Source: Streptomyces klenkii (GTDB taxonomy: Bacteria; Actinomycetota; Actinomycetes; Streptomycetales; Streptomycetaceae). From it: a stretch of 64,000 nucleotides of DNA. Below are positions 7,870 to 15,520 of this stretch, in pieces (the first letter of the stretch is position 1; each line of letters begins with the position of its first letter). The stretch covers positions 62,001 through 126,000 of the forward strand of contig NZ_RBAM01000006.1 in the NCBI RefSeq assembly GCF_003626645.1. The letters run 5' to 3'. The notes under the pieces were generated by a model. The model ran no database searches and was not told where the DNA came from. It worked only from the letters and a program-made list of their open reading frames with translations. Made by a program: the position numbers and the translations under genes.

Positions 7870-9438
7870 ATCGCGCAGGTGTCCCAGGACGGACCGCATT
7901 GCGCGTTCCACGGCGTCGCGCGCCTGCCCGGTGGGGCCGGTCGTCTCGAAGCCGTGGCGGCCGTCCGGCACGTCGATCACCTCGACCGCGGCTCCGCAGT
8001 CCCCGGCGGCGGTGAGGAACTCCTCGATCGTCGCCGCGATCTCCGCGAACTCCCGGCCCGCACGGGTCAGCACGACCGGCAGCGACCCGGCCGCGCGCAC
8101 CGCGGCCGCGGGCCGGAAGCGCGAACCGGACAGCCCCCAGTTCGGCAGCGGCACGAGGACGGGGTACGTCGCCGCCACGCACCGCAGCCACGGCGGAGGC
8201 GCGGCCAGCCAGTCCGCCGACAACAGCGCTCCGCCGGAGAAGAACCACAGCGCGACCCGCTCCCCGTCGACGCGCGGGTCGGCCCGTACGCGTTCGACCG
8301 CCGCGGCGACGTCCTCGGCGGCGCGCTCATAGTCGGTGACGTCGTGCAGCCGGTGGTCCACCGTCACGCCGACCGCCCCCATGCTCGCCGCGTACTGCGC
8401 GTAGCCCGTGTAGAGCGGCCAGTCGCGCGGCGTCGGCCGCATGCCGGCGGGGACCGGCCCGCCGTGGACGAAGACCACCGCGGGGCGGGGGCCGCCGGCC
8501 TCGGGCAGGTGGAGATCGACCCGCCCCACACGCTCGCGGCGCCGCTCCGGTACGTCCAGGAGGAAGGGCCGCAGATGGGACGGCGGTTCGTCCGCCGGCG
8601 TCACGGACAGCCGGTGTCCTTCGTCCGCGGCGGCGCGGAGCAGGATCGCGGCCAGCTCTCCGGGGGCGGAGAGCATCGGCCAGTGCCCGGTGCCGAGTTC
8701 GAAGAAACCGACCCTCGGGTGGACGAGCTCCAGGAGGCGCGGATCCCCCATCCTCGCCAGTGACTCGACCAGGGCGATGCCGGCTCCGCCGGCGGTGCAG
8801 AGGATGCCGGTCGTCGGCAGTTCGGAGACCGACCCGTCCGGCACGCTGAGCGGCCGGGTGAGCGTGGCCAGGGGCTGTGGTGCGGCGAGGCCGGTCAGCC
8901 GGTCCAGCGCGTCCTGGGGGATGCCGGCGAGGCTGCCCCACTTCTGCCACTCGGCGGGCTCCGGCGGGGAGAGCAGCCCGCCGGACCCGGCTCCGGGCTC
9001 CCCCGCCCGCTTCCGCACCGCGTCGCGCAGCGCCTGATCCGGTATCAGTTCGAGGGCCGGGGCGCCGTCCTGAGGCACGGTGGTGTCCACGTAGACGATC
9101 CGGGCGACCCGTCCGGGGCGCCGGGCGGCGGCGCCGAGCACCGGGTGGACTCCGTAGCAGTGGCCGACCAGCACCACCTCCGGCGCGCCGCCCTCGTCGC
9201 TCTCGCCGCCCTCACCGAGCTCGTCGATCAGCCGCACCACGTCCTGGACGTGCGTCTCCAGGTCGGTGCCGGTACAAGTGCCCGTACCCGTGCCTGTGTC
9301 CGTCGCGTCGCGGCCGCCGCCCATGCCGGTCAGCGTTACGGGGTGGGCCTCGGCGCCCGCCTCCCGCAGCCGGGCGGCCACGTCCTCCCAGATCCAGCCG
9401 CCGGTGTGGGCACCCGGCACCAGGACGAATGTCGTCAT
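7864..9438 (-). CDS. Tandem double alpha/beta hydrolase with Cys in the first nucleophile elbow
   Basis: The protein has 524 residues, twice the length of one hydrolase domain. Domain 1 (about 1-275) starts TTFVLVPGAHTGGWIWEDV like salicylate-esterase/EstC-type enzymes, but its elbow reads LVGHCYG, with Cys94 where Ser is usual; His252 (GTGHWPML) fits the triad. Domain 2 (about 285-524) has the oxyanion motif VFVHGG (323-327), nucleophile elbow WFFSGGALL (Ser401) and His495 (DGRHGFE). A Thr-Gly repeat (residues 48-58), encoded by a hexanucleotide repeat at about 9267-9302, lies in a loop of domain 1. It is driven by a MerR-type promoter and divergent from the MerR gene. Substrates are unknown. 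Confidence 0.8.
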   Translation of the reverse strand: MTTFVLVPGAHTGGWIWEDVAARLREAGAEAHPVTLTGMGGGRDATDTGTGTGTCTGTDLETHVQDVVRLIDELGEGGESDEGGAPEVVLVGHCYGVHPVLGAAARRPGRVARIVYVDTTVPQDGAPALELIPDQALRDAVRKRAGEPGAGSGGLLSPPEPAEWQKWGSLAGIPQDALDRLTGLAAPQPLATLTRPLSVPDGSVSELPTTGILCTAGGAGIALVESLARMGDPRLLELVHPRVGFFELGTGHWPMLSAPGELAAILLRAAADEGHRLSVTPADEPPSHLRPFLLDVPERRRERVGRVDLHLPEAGGPRPAVVFVHGGPVPAGMRPTPRDWPLYTGYAQYAASMGAVGVTVDHRLHDVTDYERAAEDVAAAVERVRADPRVDGERVALWFFSGGALLSADWLAAPPPWLRCVAATYPVLVPLPNWGLSGSRFRPAAAVRAAGSLPVVLTRAGREFAEIAATIEEFLTAAGDCGAAVEVIDVPDGRHGFETTGPTGQARDAVERAMRSVLGHLRDS

Positions 9439-9522
9439 GCTCTCCTCCTCGCAGGCCGTCGCGCGGCCTCGTGCACCTCGGTCCGCGGGCCCCGGCCCGC
9501 CGGGCCGTCCGCGCTCGCCGGT

Positions 9523-9553
9523 ACGGTAAAAGCTCCAGCTGGGGGAGGTTCAA
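9523..9553 (-). promoter_or_regulatory. MerR-type promoter with 19-bp spacer and internal dyad
   Basis: On the minus strand TTGAAC (9548-9553) and TACCGT (9523-9528) are 19 bases apart, the long spacing that MerR activators correct. The spacer holds an inverted repeat (AAGCTCC at 9530-9536 against GGAGGTT at 9544-9550, one mismatch). It should drive the tandem hydrolase. The same GGAGG serves as the ribosome binding site of the divergent MerR gene. Confidence 0.7.
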
Positions 9554-9556
9554 GCC

Positions 9557-10483
9557 GTGTCACCTGACGGCATGTGGAGCATCGGAGAGCTCGCCGGGCA
9601 CGCGGGCGTCACCGTCAAGACCGTCCGCTTCTACTCGGACCGCGGCCTGCTGCCCGAGGCGGGCCGCAGCGCCGGGGGCCACCGGCGGTACGGCCCCGAG
9701 GCCCTCGACCGGCTGCGCCTGATCCGCTCCCTGCGCACCCTCGACCTGCCGGTCCCGGACGTGGGCCGGGTCCTGGACTCCGAGGACGCCCTGGAGGACG
9801 TCGTCGCGGGGCAGTTGCGGGAGCTCGGCACGCAACTGGCCGCCCTGCGCTGGCGGGAGGCCGCCCTCCAGCTCGTCCGGGACTGCCCGGCCGGGGAGCG
9901 CGCCGACCGGCTGCGCCTGATCGGCGCCGTGTCCGCCCCGCCCAGCACGGCCGCGCTGGCCCGGTTCTGGCGCCGCTGGCTGCCCCCGCGGCTCCCGGCG
10001 CGGGTGCTGTCCGCGGTCGTCGACCAGGCGGTGCCGGAGCCGCCCGCGGATCCGACCCCGGCGCAGGTCCTGGCCTTCGCCCGGCTGCACGCCCTCGTCT
10101 CGGGCCCGTGCACCGGGGCGTCCGGCGTCAGCGACTGGCAGCCCGCGGCGCACCGGACCGGAGGCGGCTACCGCCCGGCGGTGCTCTACGAGGGCCTCGG
10201 CGAGGCGTACGCCCTGGCGTCGCCCGATCTGCGGGCGCAGCGGCAGCCGTACGACGGTGAGGCGCTCGACTGCTTCGTCGCGGCCTACGCGCGCTCGCGC
10301 GGCACGCGCGACACGCCGGCCTTCCGCCGCGAGCTCAGCGGCCAGCTCGCCGCGGATCCCCGCATCGACCTCTACTGGCAGCTGGCCGCCGAGCTGTACG
10401 GCCCGTCGCGGCCGACTCCGGGCGCCGCCCACGACTGGCTCTGCGCCGCCCTGGATGCCGGGATCGCCCGTTCGGCGGCGTGA
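9557..10483 (+). CDS. MerR family transcriptional regulator
   Basis: The protein has 308 residues. I chose the GTG at 9557 because GGAGG lies nine bases upstream; the ATG at 9572 has no such site. The helix-turn-helix covers about residues 8-27 (SIGELAGHAGVTVKTVRFYSD), followed by the family's RGLLPEAGRSAGGHRRYG and a dimerisation helix. The remaining 200 residues form an Ala/Arg-rich effector region with no metal-binding Cys pattern, so a small organic ligand is more likely than a metal. It is divergent from the tandem hydrolase and its own translation start lies inside the operator, which implies tight autoregulation. Confidence 0.9.
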   Translation: MSPDGMWSIGELAGHAGVTVKTVRFYSDRGLLPEAGRSAGGHRRYGPEALDRLRLIRSLRTLDLPVPDVGRVLDSEDALEDVVAGQLRELGTQLAALRWREAALQLVRDCPAGERADRLRLIGAVSAPPSTAALARFWRRWLPPRLPARVLSAVVDQAVPEPPADPTPAQVLAFARLHALVSGPCTGASGVSDWQPAAHRTGGGYRPAVLYEGLGEAYALASPDLRAQRQPYDGEALDCFVAAYARSRGTRDTPAFRRELSGQLAADPRIDLYWQLAAELYGPSRPTPGAAHDWLCAALDAGIARSAA

Positions 10484-10640
10484 AGCGGCTTGCCGTCGCC
10501 CTCGGGGTGAAACCCCTCCCGGGAATCGTTTCCCGCCGTGCTCCGGCTCGTTGGCCCGTATGCACGAATCACCATGCCCCGGTACGAGTCCGAATGAACT
10601 GGAACGAACCGGCATGAAAACGAGAAGGCGGAGGGAAACT

Positions 10641-10928
10641 GTGCGTCGTATGAGGATCCTGGCGGCTGCGGCCGTCGTGGCCGGCGCCTTGGCCGCACCT
10701 GCGGCGGCCGCGCAACCGGCCCCCGCGGCCCCGCTCGCCGTGCACCTGCCGGCCGCGCACGCATCCATCACGCACCTGCCCACCGTGGGCATGCCTGCCG
10801 ACAAGCCACCCTTCCCCTACACGGACTGCATCAAGGCCACCCAGAAGCGCGGGGAGAGCAAGCGCTACGGCAAGTGGCACTGCGACCAGCTGGTCAAGAA
10901 GGGATGGGTCAGGCCCCCGAAGCGCTGA
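10641..10928 (+). CDS. Small secreted protein with two cysteines
   Basis: The protein has 95 residues. I chose the GTG at 10641 (GTGCGTCGTATG) because GGAGG lies six bases upstream; an in-frame ATG at 10614 would add nine residues. A signal peptide (about 4-24, ILAAAAVVAGALAAPAAAA) is followed by an Ala/Pro linker and a basic C-terminal module, TDCIKATQKRGESKRYGKW then HCDQLVKKGW. Its two Cys (one in TDC, one in HCDQ) could form a disulfide. The module is short, cationic and aromatic. I do not recognise a characterised family. It is convergent with the FMN reductase. Confidence 0.65.
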   Translation: MRRMRILAAAAVVAGALAAPAAAAQPAPAAPLAVHLPAAHASITHLPTVGMPADKPPFPYTDCIKATQKRGESKRYGKWHCDQLVKKGWVRPPKR

Positions 10929-10976
10929 CGGCGCGACGGGGGCCTGTGGGCCTGAGGAGGCGGACGGGGAAGCCGG

Positions 10977-11531
10977 TTACGCGGCGGCGCGGGCCCCGGC
11001 CAGGCTCTCGATGACCACGGTCAGGCCGGCGGTGACCTCGGCGTCCTCGACGGGGTGCAGCTCGGCGAAGCGCGTCATGGAGCCGGGGATCGCGAGCTTG
11101 GCGTGCTCCACGACCATGCCGCCGGCGATGCCGACGGCCTTGCGGGCCTCGTCCTGCGCCCAGACGCCGCCGTACTGACCGAAGGCGGTGCCGACCACGG
11201 CGACCGGCTTCCCGGAGATCGCGCCGCCGCCGAACGGGCGCGACAGCCAGTCGATGGCGTTCTTCAGCGCGGCCGGCATGGTGCCGTTGTACTCGGGCGT
11301 GACCAGCAGGAGCGCGTCGGCGCGGGCCGCGGCCTCGCGCAGCTCGGCGGCGGCCGCGGGGACGCTGCCCTCGACGTCGATGTCCTCGTTGTAGAAGGGC
11401 ACGTCGGCGAGGCCCTCGTAGATCTGGACGTCGGTGCCCTCGGGGGCGATCTTGACGGCCGCCTCGGCGAGGCGGCGGTTGTGGGACCCGGCACGGAGGC
11501 TGCCGACGAGCGTGAGGATGCGGACGGACAT
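10977..11531 (-). CDS. NADPH-dependent FMN reductase family flavoprotein
   Basis: The protein has 184 residues. The ATG at 11531 is preceded by GGAG. The flavodoxin-like fold is marked by the phosphate-binding loop LVGSLRAGSHNRRLA near the start, FYNEDIDVEG, and LVTPEYNGTMPAALKNAIDWLSRP, the standard flavin-binding stretch of this family, followed by VVGTAFGQYGG. Members reduce FMN, quinones, azo dyes or chromate with NAD(P)H. It is divergent from a TetR regulator whose probable operators lie in the shared gap, so substrate-induced expression is likely. Confidence 0.9.
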   Translation of the reverse strand: MSVRILTLVGSLRAGSHNRRLAEAAVKIAPEGTDVQIYEGLADVPFYNEDIDVEGSVPAAAAELREAAARADALLLVTPEYNGTMPAALKNAIDWLSRPFGGGAISGKPVAVVGTAFGQYGGVWAQDEARKAVGIAGGMVVEHAKLAIPGSMTRFAELHPVEDAEVTAGLTVVIESLAGARAAA

Positions 11532-11568
11532 GGGGATCTCCATAAGCGTGAGCGACAAGAATAAAACC

Positions 11569-11580
11569 GGACCGGGGCCC
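11569..11580. promoter_or_regulatory. Candidate TetR operator, FMN reductase-proximal copy
   Basis: GGACC-GG-GGCCC matches the site at 11605-11616 at 10 of 12 positions. The centres of the two copies are 36 bases apart. It lies 38 bases upstream of the reductase start. Confidence 0.5.
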
Positions 11581-11604
11581 TGTTTAAAGTTGTAGCACCT
11601 ATCC

Positions 11605-11616
11605 GGACCGTGGTCC
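11605..11616. promoter_or_regulatory. Candidate TetR operator, TetR-proximal copy
   Basis: GGACC-GT-GGTCC is a perfect inverted repeat with two central bases, 31 bases upstream of the TetR start and next to the AT-rich CAGTTAATTCG. A paired site lies at 11569-11580. Autoregulation is inferred. Confidence 0.55.
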
Positions 11617-11647
11617 AGTTAATTCGCGCACGCGCTACGCTGGTCCC

Positions 11648-12331
11648 ATGACCGGTCTCCCCCCGCCCCCGCCCTGCCCGGATCCCGGTGGCCCCGAAGG
11701 CGCCTCTGACGCCCGGGGCGAGCGTCCGGGCCTCGCGCTCATCCCGGTCGGCGAGTCCCCGCAGCTGCGGGCCGACGCGGCGCGCAACCGCACGCGCCTG
11801 CTGGAGGCCGCGTCACAGCTGACGGCCCGGTGCGGGGCCGCGAGCCTGACCATGGAGGCGGTGGCCGCGGCGGCCGGGGTCGGCAAGGGCACCGTCTTCC
11901 GGCGCTTCGGCGACCGCACCGGCCTCCTGCTGGCGCTCCTGGACCACCGCGAGGAGCAACTCCAGGCGGCCTTCATCTCGGGCCCGCCGCCCCTGGGCCC
12001 CGGCGCCCCCGCGGCGCAGCGCCTGCACGCCTTCGGGCCCGCCGTCATCCGCCACGAGCGCGACCACCACGACCTGATCCTGGCCACCCGGACCGACCCG
12101 CTGCGCGCCTACAGCGTCCCGGCCCGCCACCTGCGCCTCACGCACGTCGCCATGCTCCTGCGCGGGGCGGGCGTGGAGGGCGACGCCGAGCTCCTCGCGC
12201 ACACGCTGCTGGGCTACCTCGACACCACCCTCGTCCACCACCTGTCCGTCGAGCGCGGCATGTCCCTCGACCGCCTGGACGCGACCTGGCACGACCTGGT
12301 GACGCGGCTGGGAGCCGGCCCGGCCGGGTGA
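11648..12331 (+). CDS. TetR family transcriptional regulator
   Basis: The protein has 227 residues. After a Pro-rich extension of about 35 residues, the TetR DNA-binding domain spans about 38-90: LRADAARNRTRLLEAASQLTARCGAASLTMEAVAAAAGVGKGTVFRRFGDRTGLLLALL, with the helix-turn-helix at about 70-88. The C-terminal helical domain binds the ligand. It is divergent from an FMN reductase and is probably its repressor, as in many quinone- or azo-reductase pairs. The long N-terminus is unusual, but the ATG at 11648 lacks a strong competitor. It is convergent with the questin oxidase gene. Confidence 0.92.
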   Translation: MTGLPPPPPCPDPGGPEGASDARGERPGLALIPVGESPQLRADAARNRTRLLEAASQLTARCGAASLTMEAVAAAAGVGKGTVFRRFGDRTGLLLALLDHREEQLQAAFISGPPPLGPGAPAAQRLHAFGPAVIRHERDHHDLILATRTDPLRAYSVPARHLRLTHVAMLLRGAGVEGDAELLAHTLLGYLDTTLVHHLSVERGMSLDRLDATWHDLVTRLGAGPAG

Positions 12332-12393
12332 GCCTCCGGGCGGCCCGCGCCGCGCTCGCCGGGCATCCGGAGATCAGCCGGACATCCGGAAGA

Positions 12394-13434
12394 TCAGGCG
12401 AGGGGCTCGCTGAGCTCGATCGCCCGCAGTGCGGCGGCGTGCGCCTGCTCGTCGGCGACGTCGAGCGCCGTGTCGGCGAATTTGATGACGTGCTCGTCGC
12501 CGTGCGCCACCGCGCGCTCCAGCACGTCCGCGGCGGTGACGCCGCCCGGTGAGGCGCACGGGACGTACGGGACGGCTTCCGCGGGGGCGTACATCGCCGT
12601 GACCGCGGCGGACGCCTTCCAGGCCGCGTGGAGGCTCGGCGCCCACAGGTCCCGCGGCAGCGCGGGGAGGGTGCGCAGGACGGCGCTGGGAGCCGTGGCC
12701 GCGTGCACGAGCATGGTCGCGTCGCCGTGGCCGTGGGTGGCGTAGCGGTGGGTCGCGGCGCGTACCAGCTCGGCGAGCCGGTGCCGGGCCGTGCCCGGGT
12801 CGGTCACGTCACCGGCCCAGGCGGGCAGCCGCTCGACGCGGGCCAGCCGCGCCGGGAAGCCTCCCTCGACGGCCGGGACCGGGGGTACGGCGTGCAGGCT
12901 CGCGGCGGCGTGCGCCCGGCCGGGGAGCCAGGTGATGCCGGTGAGCGGGTGATGGCGTGCGGCCCAGTAGCCGAGCCCGTGGACGAGCTCGGTCAGCCGG
13001 GGCTCGCTGTTGCCGTCGCGGAGCAGAGCGCGTACGGCGTGGCCGACGCGGATCACGGGGTGGGTCGATCCTCCGTACATGCCCGGCAGCAGACGGGGCC
13101 ACCACGTCGCGAGCACGCTCCGCCAGCCGTGTTCGGGCAGTGCGCGGCCGAAGTAGGCGATCCAGTCGGCGGCCCGGCGCGGGTCGCCGAGCGCGCCGGG
13201 CCAGTCGGCGTCCGTGACGGGTGCGACGGCGGCCGGGAACTCCTCCAGCCGCTCCTCGTAGAGGTCGAGCCAGCGGTGGACCGCGTCCGCGCGGCCGTGG
13301 GCGACGAGCGCCTCGGCCACCATGGGGGCGTGGTTGGTGAGCCGCCCGAGCCGCTCCGGGCCCGCGGCGTGCAGCCGCTGGAACGCTTCGTCGAGCACGC
13401 CGCTCGCGTCCGTGGTGTCGTCCGTGGTGTCCAT
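12394..13434 (-). CDS. Questin oxidase family protein (Baeyer-Villiger-type)
   Basis: The protein has 346 residues from the ATG at 13434. The N-terminal signature LNHAPMVAEALVAHGRADAVHRWLDLYEERLEE is characteristic of the questin oxidase-like (DUF4243) family, whose fungal founder opens an anthraquinone ring without a bound flavin motif. Further family blocks are WPGALGDPRRAADWIAYF, HPVIRVGHAVRALL, HHPLTGITWLPG and YATHGHGDATMLVHAAT. Streptomycetes carry several such genes of unknown role. It stands alone, with no polyketide genes beside it. A cofactor-independent oxidation of an aromatic metabolite is possible but unproven. Confidence 0.82.
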   Translation of the reverse strand: MDTTDDTTDASGVLDEAFQRLHAAGPERLGRLTNHAPMVAEALVAHGRADAVHRWLDLYEERLEEFPAAVAPVTDADWPGALGDPRRAADWIAYFGRALPEHGWRSVLATWWPRLLPGMYGGSTHPVIRVGHAVRALLRDGNSEPRLTELVHGLGYWAARHHPLTGITWLPGRAHAAASLHAVPPVPAVEGGFPARLARVERLPAWAGDVTDPGTARHRLAELVRAATHRYATHGHGDATMLVHAATAPSAVLRTLPALPRDLWAPSLHAAWKASAAVTAMYAPAEAVPYVPCASPGGVTAADVLERAVAHGDEHVIKFADTALDVADEQAHAAALRAIELSEPLA

Positions 13435-13528
13435 ACGGGGCACGCTAGGCGCGGTCGCCGGCCGCCGTATCGGCCGCGGGGACCAGGTCGGGCGGCGCGC
13501 CGGCCCTAGGCCGGGCCGCCGGGCCCCG

Positions 13529-14134
13529 TCAGGCGCCCCGCCAGATGTTGTCGAAAGCCGCCTGCTCGATGGTCCGCCGCTGCCGTACGGCCTCCAGGTC
13601 CAGCAGCGCGTCATTGACCGCGGCGAGCACGATCTCGGCCTCGTCACCGGCGTCGGCCGTCGCCTCCGCGCCGCTCTCGCCGCGGATCCCGAGGGCCGTC
13701 GCGAGGCCGGCGAGGACGGGCTCGTCCGCCGCCAGGCGGTCCTCGGCGAGACGGTGGTCGGCCGAATCGGCCGGGACCGCCCGGCCGGGCCGGAACGGCA
13801 TCCAGCGGCTGCCTCGCCGCGTGAGCTGCCCGTCCGCCTCCAGGGCGCCCAGGTAGACCGCCGCGAGGCCGCGGCCCCTGCGCCACAGCCAGTCGCCGAC
13901 CGGCTCGTACGGCGCTTCCCGGACGAGCGACGCCGCGGCCTCGGCCAGCACGCGATCCGCCGGAGCGGCCGGGTTGCCGGGCACGATGCGGTCGCCGTCC
14001 AGGATGACGGCCCCGGCGGCCAGGAGGTCGATCACCTCCGCTCCCGCCAGCGCGAGCGAGAGATCGCCCGGCTCCACAGGGTGCGTGGACGCCGCGTCCA
14101 TAGCGGTCATCATCAAGTCCCGTGCTGTGGTCAT
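13529..14134 (-). CDS. GPP34 (Golgi phosphoprotein 3-like) family protein
   Basis: The protein has 201 residues from the ATG at 14134 (MTTARDLMMTAMDAAS). It shows the bacterial GPP34 pattern: PVEPGDLSLALAGAEVIDLLAAGAVILDGDRIVPG near the start, DRVLAEAAASLV, then the basic helix region RGRGLAAVYLGALEADGQLTRRGSRWMPFRPGRAVP. The eukaryotic GOLPH3 homologues bind phosphatidylinositol 4-phosphate. Streptomycetes encode many paralogues whose role is mostly unknown, often linked to membrane or developmental loci. It is the first of a minus-strand group, with a membrane protein 44 bases upstream. Confidence 0.88.
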   Translation of the reverse strand: MTTARDLMMTAMDAASTHPVEPGDLSLALAGAEVIDLLAAGAVILDGDRIVPGNPAAPADRVLAEAAASLVREAPYEPVGDWLWRRGRGLAAVYLGALEADGQLTRRGSRWMPFRPGRAVPADSADHRLAEDRLAADEPVLAGLATALGIRGESGAEATADAGDEAEIVLAAVNDALLDLEAVRQRRTIEQAAFDNIWRGA

Positions 14135-14178
14135 AGAAGGCTCCACGTGGGCCGCCGGCGGATGCTCCGCACCCGAGC

Positions 14179-14652
14179 CTACGGAGCAACCTCCACCGCT
14201 GCACCCCGTTCCACCTCGGACGACTGTCGCCGCCTCCGCCACGCGCTCATCCCCGCACAGCCCGCCGCACCCGCGAGGCTCCCCAGCATGACCGGGTTGA
14301 CGGCTGCGGGAACCAGGTCGACCGGGGTGTGGACGTCCGAGACGCAGCGGGCCTCCAGCGGGAACCAGCTCTGTTCCACGCGGGGGTGAGGGGCTACGGC
14401 CGAGGGGTCAGGGTCGTCGCTGAACGTCACCACGGGGCACCAGTCGGGCCAGGTGGGCACGAACATGAACCCCACGCCCACCCCGTACGCCAGTACCGCG
14501 CAGCACAGCAGGGAGCCTGCCGCCTCCGTCCAGGCGCCGGCGCCCTTCCTGCGGGTCAGCCGCCGGGTCATCACGGCACGTACGGCTTTCACGAGCAGGA
14601 GGCACGCGGCCACGGGCACGGCCAGGAGAAGCATGAGGATCAGGAGAAACAC
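14179..14652 (-). CDS. Small membrane protein, unknown function
   Basis: The protein has 157 residues. The N-terminus (1-25, FLLILMLLLAVPVAACLLLV) is a membrane helix, then a basic MTRRLTRRKGAGAW stretch, a second helix (about 45-66) and a third near 118-140 (PAAVNPVMLGSLAGAAGCAGM). Between the second and third helices lies an extracytoplasmic loop with two Cys (DWCPVVTF, EARCVSD) that may form a disulfide. No family is recognised. It is 44 bases upstream of the GPP34 gene on the same strand, so the two may be co-transcribed. Confidence 0.6.
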   Translation of the reverse strand: MFLLILMLLLAVPVAACLLLVKAVRAVMTRRLTRRKGAGAWTEAAGSLLCCAVLAYGVGVGFMFVPTWPDWCPVVTFSDDPDPSAVAPHPRVEQSWFPLEARCVSDVHTPVDLVPAAVNPVMLGSLAGAAGCAGMSAWRRRRQSSEVERGAAVEVAP

Positions 14653-14720
14653 ATGATCACAATGCCATGCGGCCCGTGCGCGTACGGCCGCCCGGCCGTC
14701 GATCCCGGTGGGCGTGCCCG

Positions 14721-14957
14721 TCAGACGCGGTCCACGATCCCCACCTTCCCCTCGGAGCGCGCGCAGTGGGCTCCGCAGTACCAGTGGCCGTCCGCTTCGA
14801 CGCCCTGGCCGATGATCTTGACTCGGCAGTGCTCGCAGACGGGGGCCATCTTGTGGATGGCGCAGGTGAAGGAGTCGAAGACGTGACGCGAACCGTCCCG
14901 GGTCTCCACGGAGAACGCCAGGTCGTAGTCGTTACCGCAAACCTCGCAACGTGCCAT
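14721..14957 (-). CDS. Small Cys-rich zinc-binding protein
   Basis: The protein has 78 residues from the ATG at 14957 (MARCEVCGNDYDLAF). It has a regular metal-ligand series: Cys4-x2-Cys7, Cys32-x2-His35, Cys41-x2-Cys44 and Cys61-x3-Cys65, enough for two zinc ions in a LIM-like arrangement. The family is well conserved across streptomycetes and is annotated only as a small zinc-ribbon or metallothionein-like protein. A role in metal storage or as an adaptor is possible. It sits between a membrane protein and the cold-shock pair, all on the minus strand. Confidence 0.8.
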   Translation of the reverse strand: MARCEVCGNDYDLAFSVETRDGSRHVFDSFTCAIHKMAPVCEHCRVKIIGQGVEADGHWYCGAHCARSEGKVGIVDRV

Positions 14958-15071
14958 GGGCCGCATGCTCCGCAGGGAGGGGGGCCGGGGCAAGGCTATG
15001 GCGGGCGGGTCGGCGGGGCTGCACCCGGCCGGCGGAACCGGCCGGCCGCAGGGCAGGGCTCGTGGGGTCGC

Positions 15072-15344
15072 TCAGAGCAGGCTTCCGGGCAGGGGGCCGG
15101 CCGGCTCGGCGGGCACCGAGTGGCAGGTGAAGCCCAGCCGGGTCAGCGCGCGGGTGACCTCGTCGGCGGTGAAATCACGCCGGTCCTGCCTGGTGATCAC
15201 CTGCCCGACCTGCTTGACGGGATACGTGCGGCGGCCGATGGCCACGCAGGCGCCCACGGCGGGCTCAGGCGCGACGCCCTTCATCATGTGCTCGACCTCG
15301 CTCTTGACGAGATCGAAGGGGAAACGGGCGATAACGCAGCGCAT
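15072..15344 (-). CDS. SCO-type conserved partner of cold-shock protein
   Basis: The protein has 90 residues from the ATG at 15344 (MRCVIARFPFDLVKSEVEHMMKGV). Features include VGACVAIGRRTYPVKQVGQVITRQDRRDFTADEVTRALTRLGFTCHSVP. I recall this protein as a conserved neighbour of Streptomyces cold-shock genes. It lies 176 bases downstream of the cold-shock gene on the same strand, after a strong stem at 15458-15492 that should end most cold-shock transcripts. Some readthrough or a separate promoter would be needed. Basic, ~10 kDa, function unknown; a nucleic acid-related role fits the context only by inference. Confidence 0.75.
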   Translation of the reverse strand: MRCVIARFPFDLVKSEVEHMMKGVAPEPAVGACVAIGRRTYPVKQVGQVITRQDRRDFTADEVTRALTRLGFTCHSVPAEPAGPLPGSLL

Positions 15345-15457
15345 AGTGCCTCGACGAGGTGGGAGGGAAACCCGGGGGCGGGATGCCGGCCGGCGCGTAT
15401 CGAAGGAATTCCCCGGCGGCCACGGGCCGCCTGCCGGAATGGAGCGGAAAAGCAACG

Positions 15458-15492
15458 AGCCGGGGCCCGCACCCAAAGTGCGGGCCCCGGCT
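15458..15492 (-). terminator. 15-bp stem terminator after the cold-shock gene
   Basis: Arms 15458-15472 and 15478-15492 pair perfectly around CCAAA, and the minus strand continues into CGTTGCTTTTCC. It separates the cold-shock gene from the 90-residue partner gene. Confidence 0.8.
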
Positions 15493-15520
15493 GCGTTCAG
15501 CGCGCGTCGGACGACGGGCG

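Noticed and set aside
12332..12393. Repeated CATCCGGA-GATCAG units as a mobile-element end
   Set aside because: Two short imperfect copies between convergent genes, with no transposase or target duplication.
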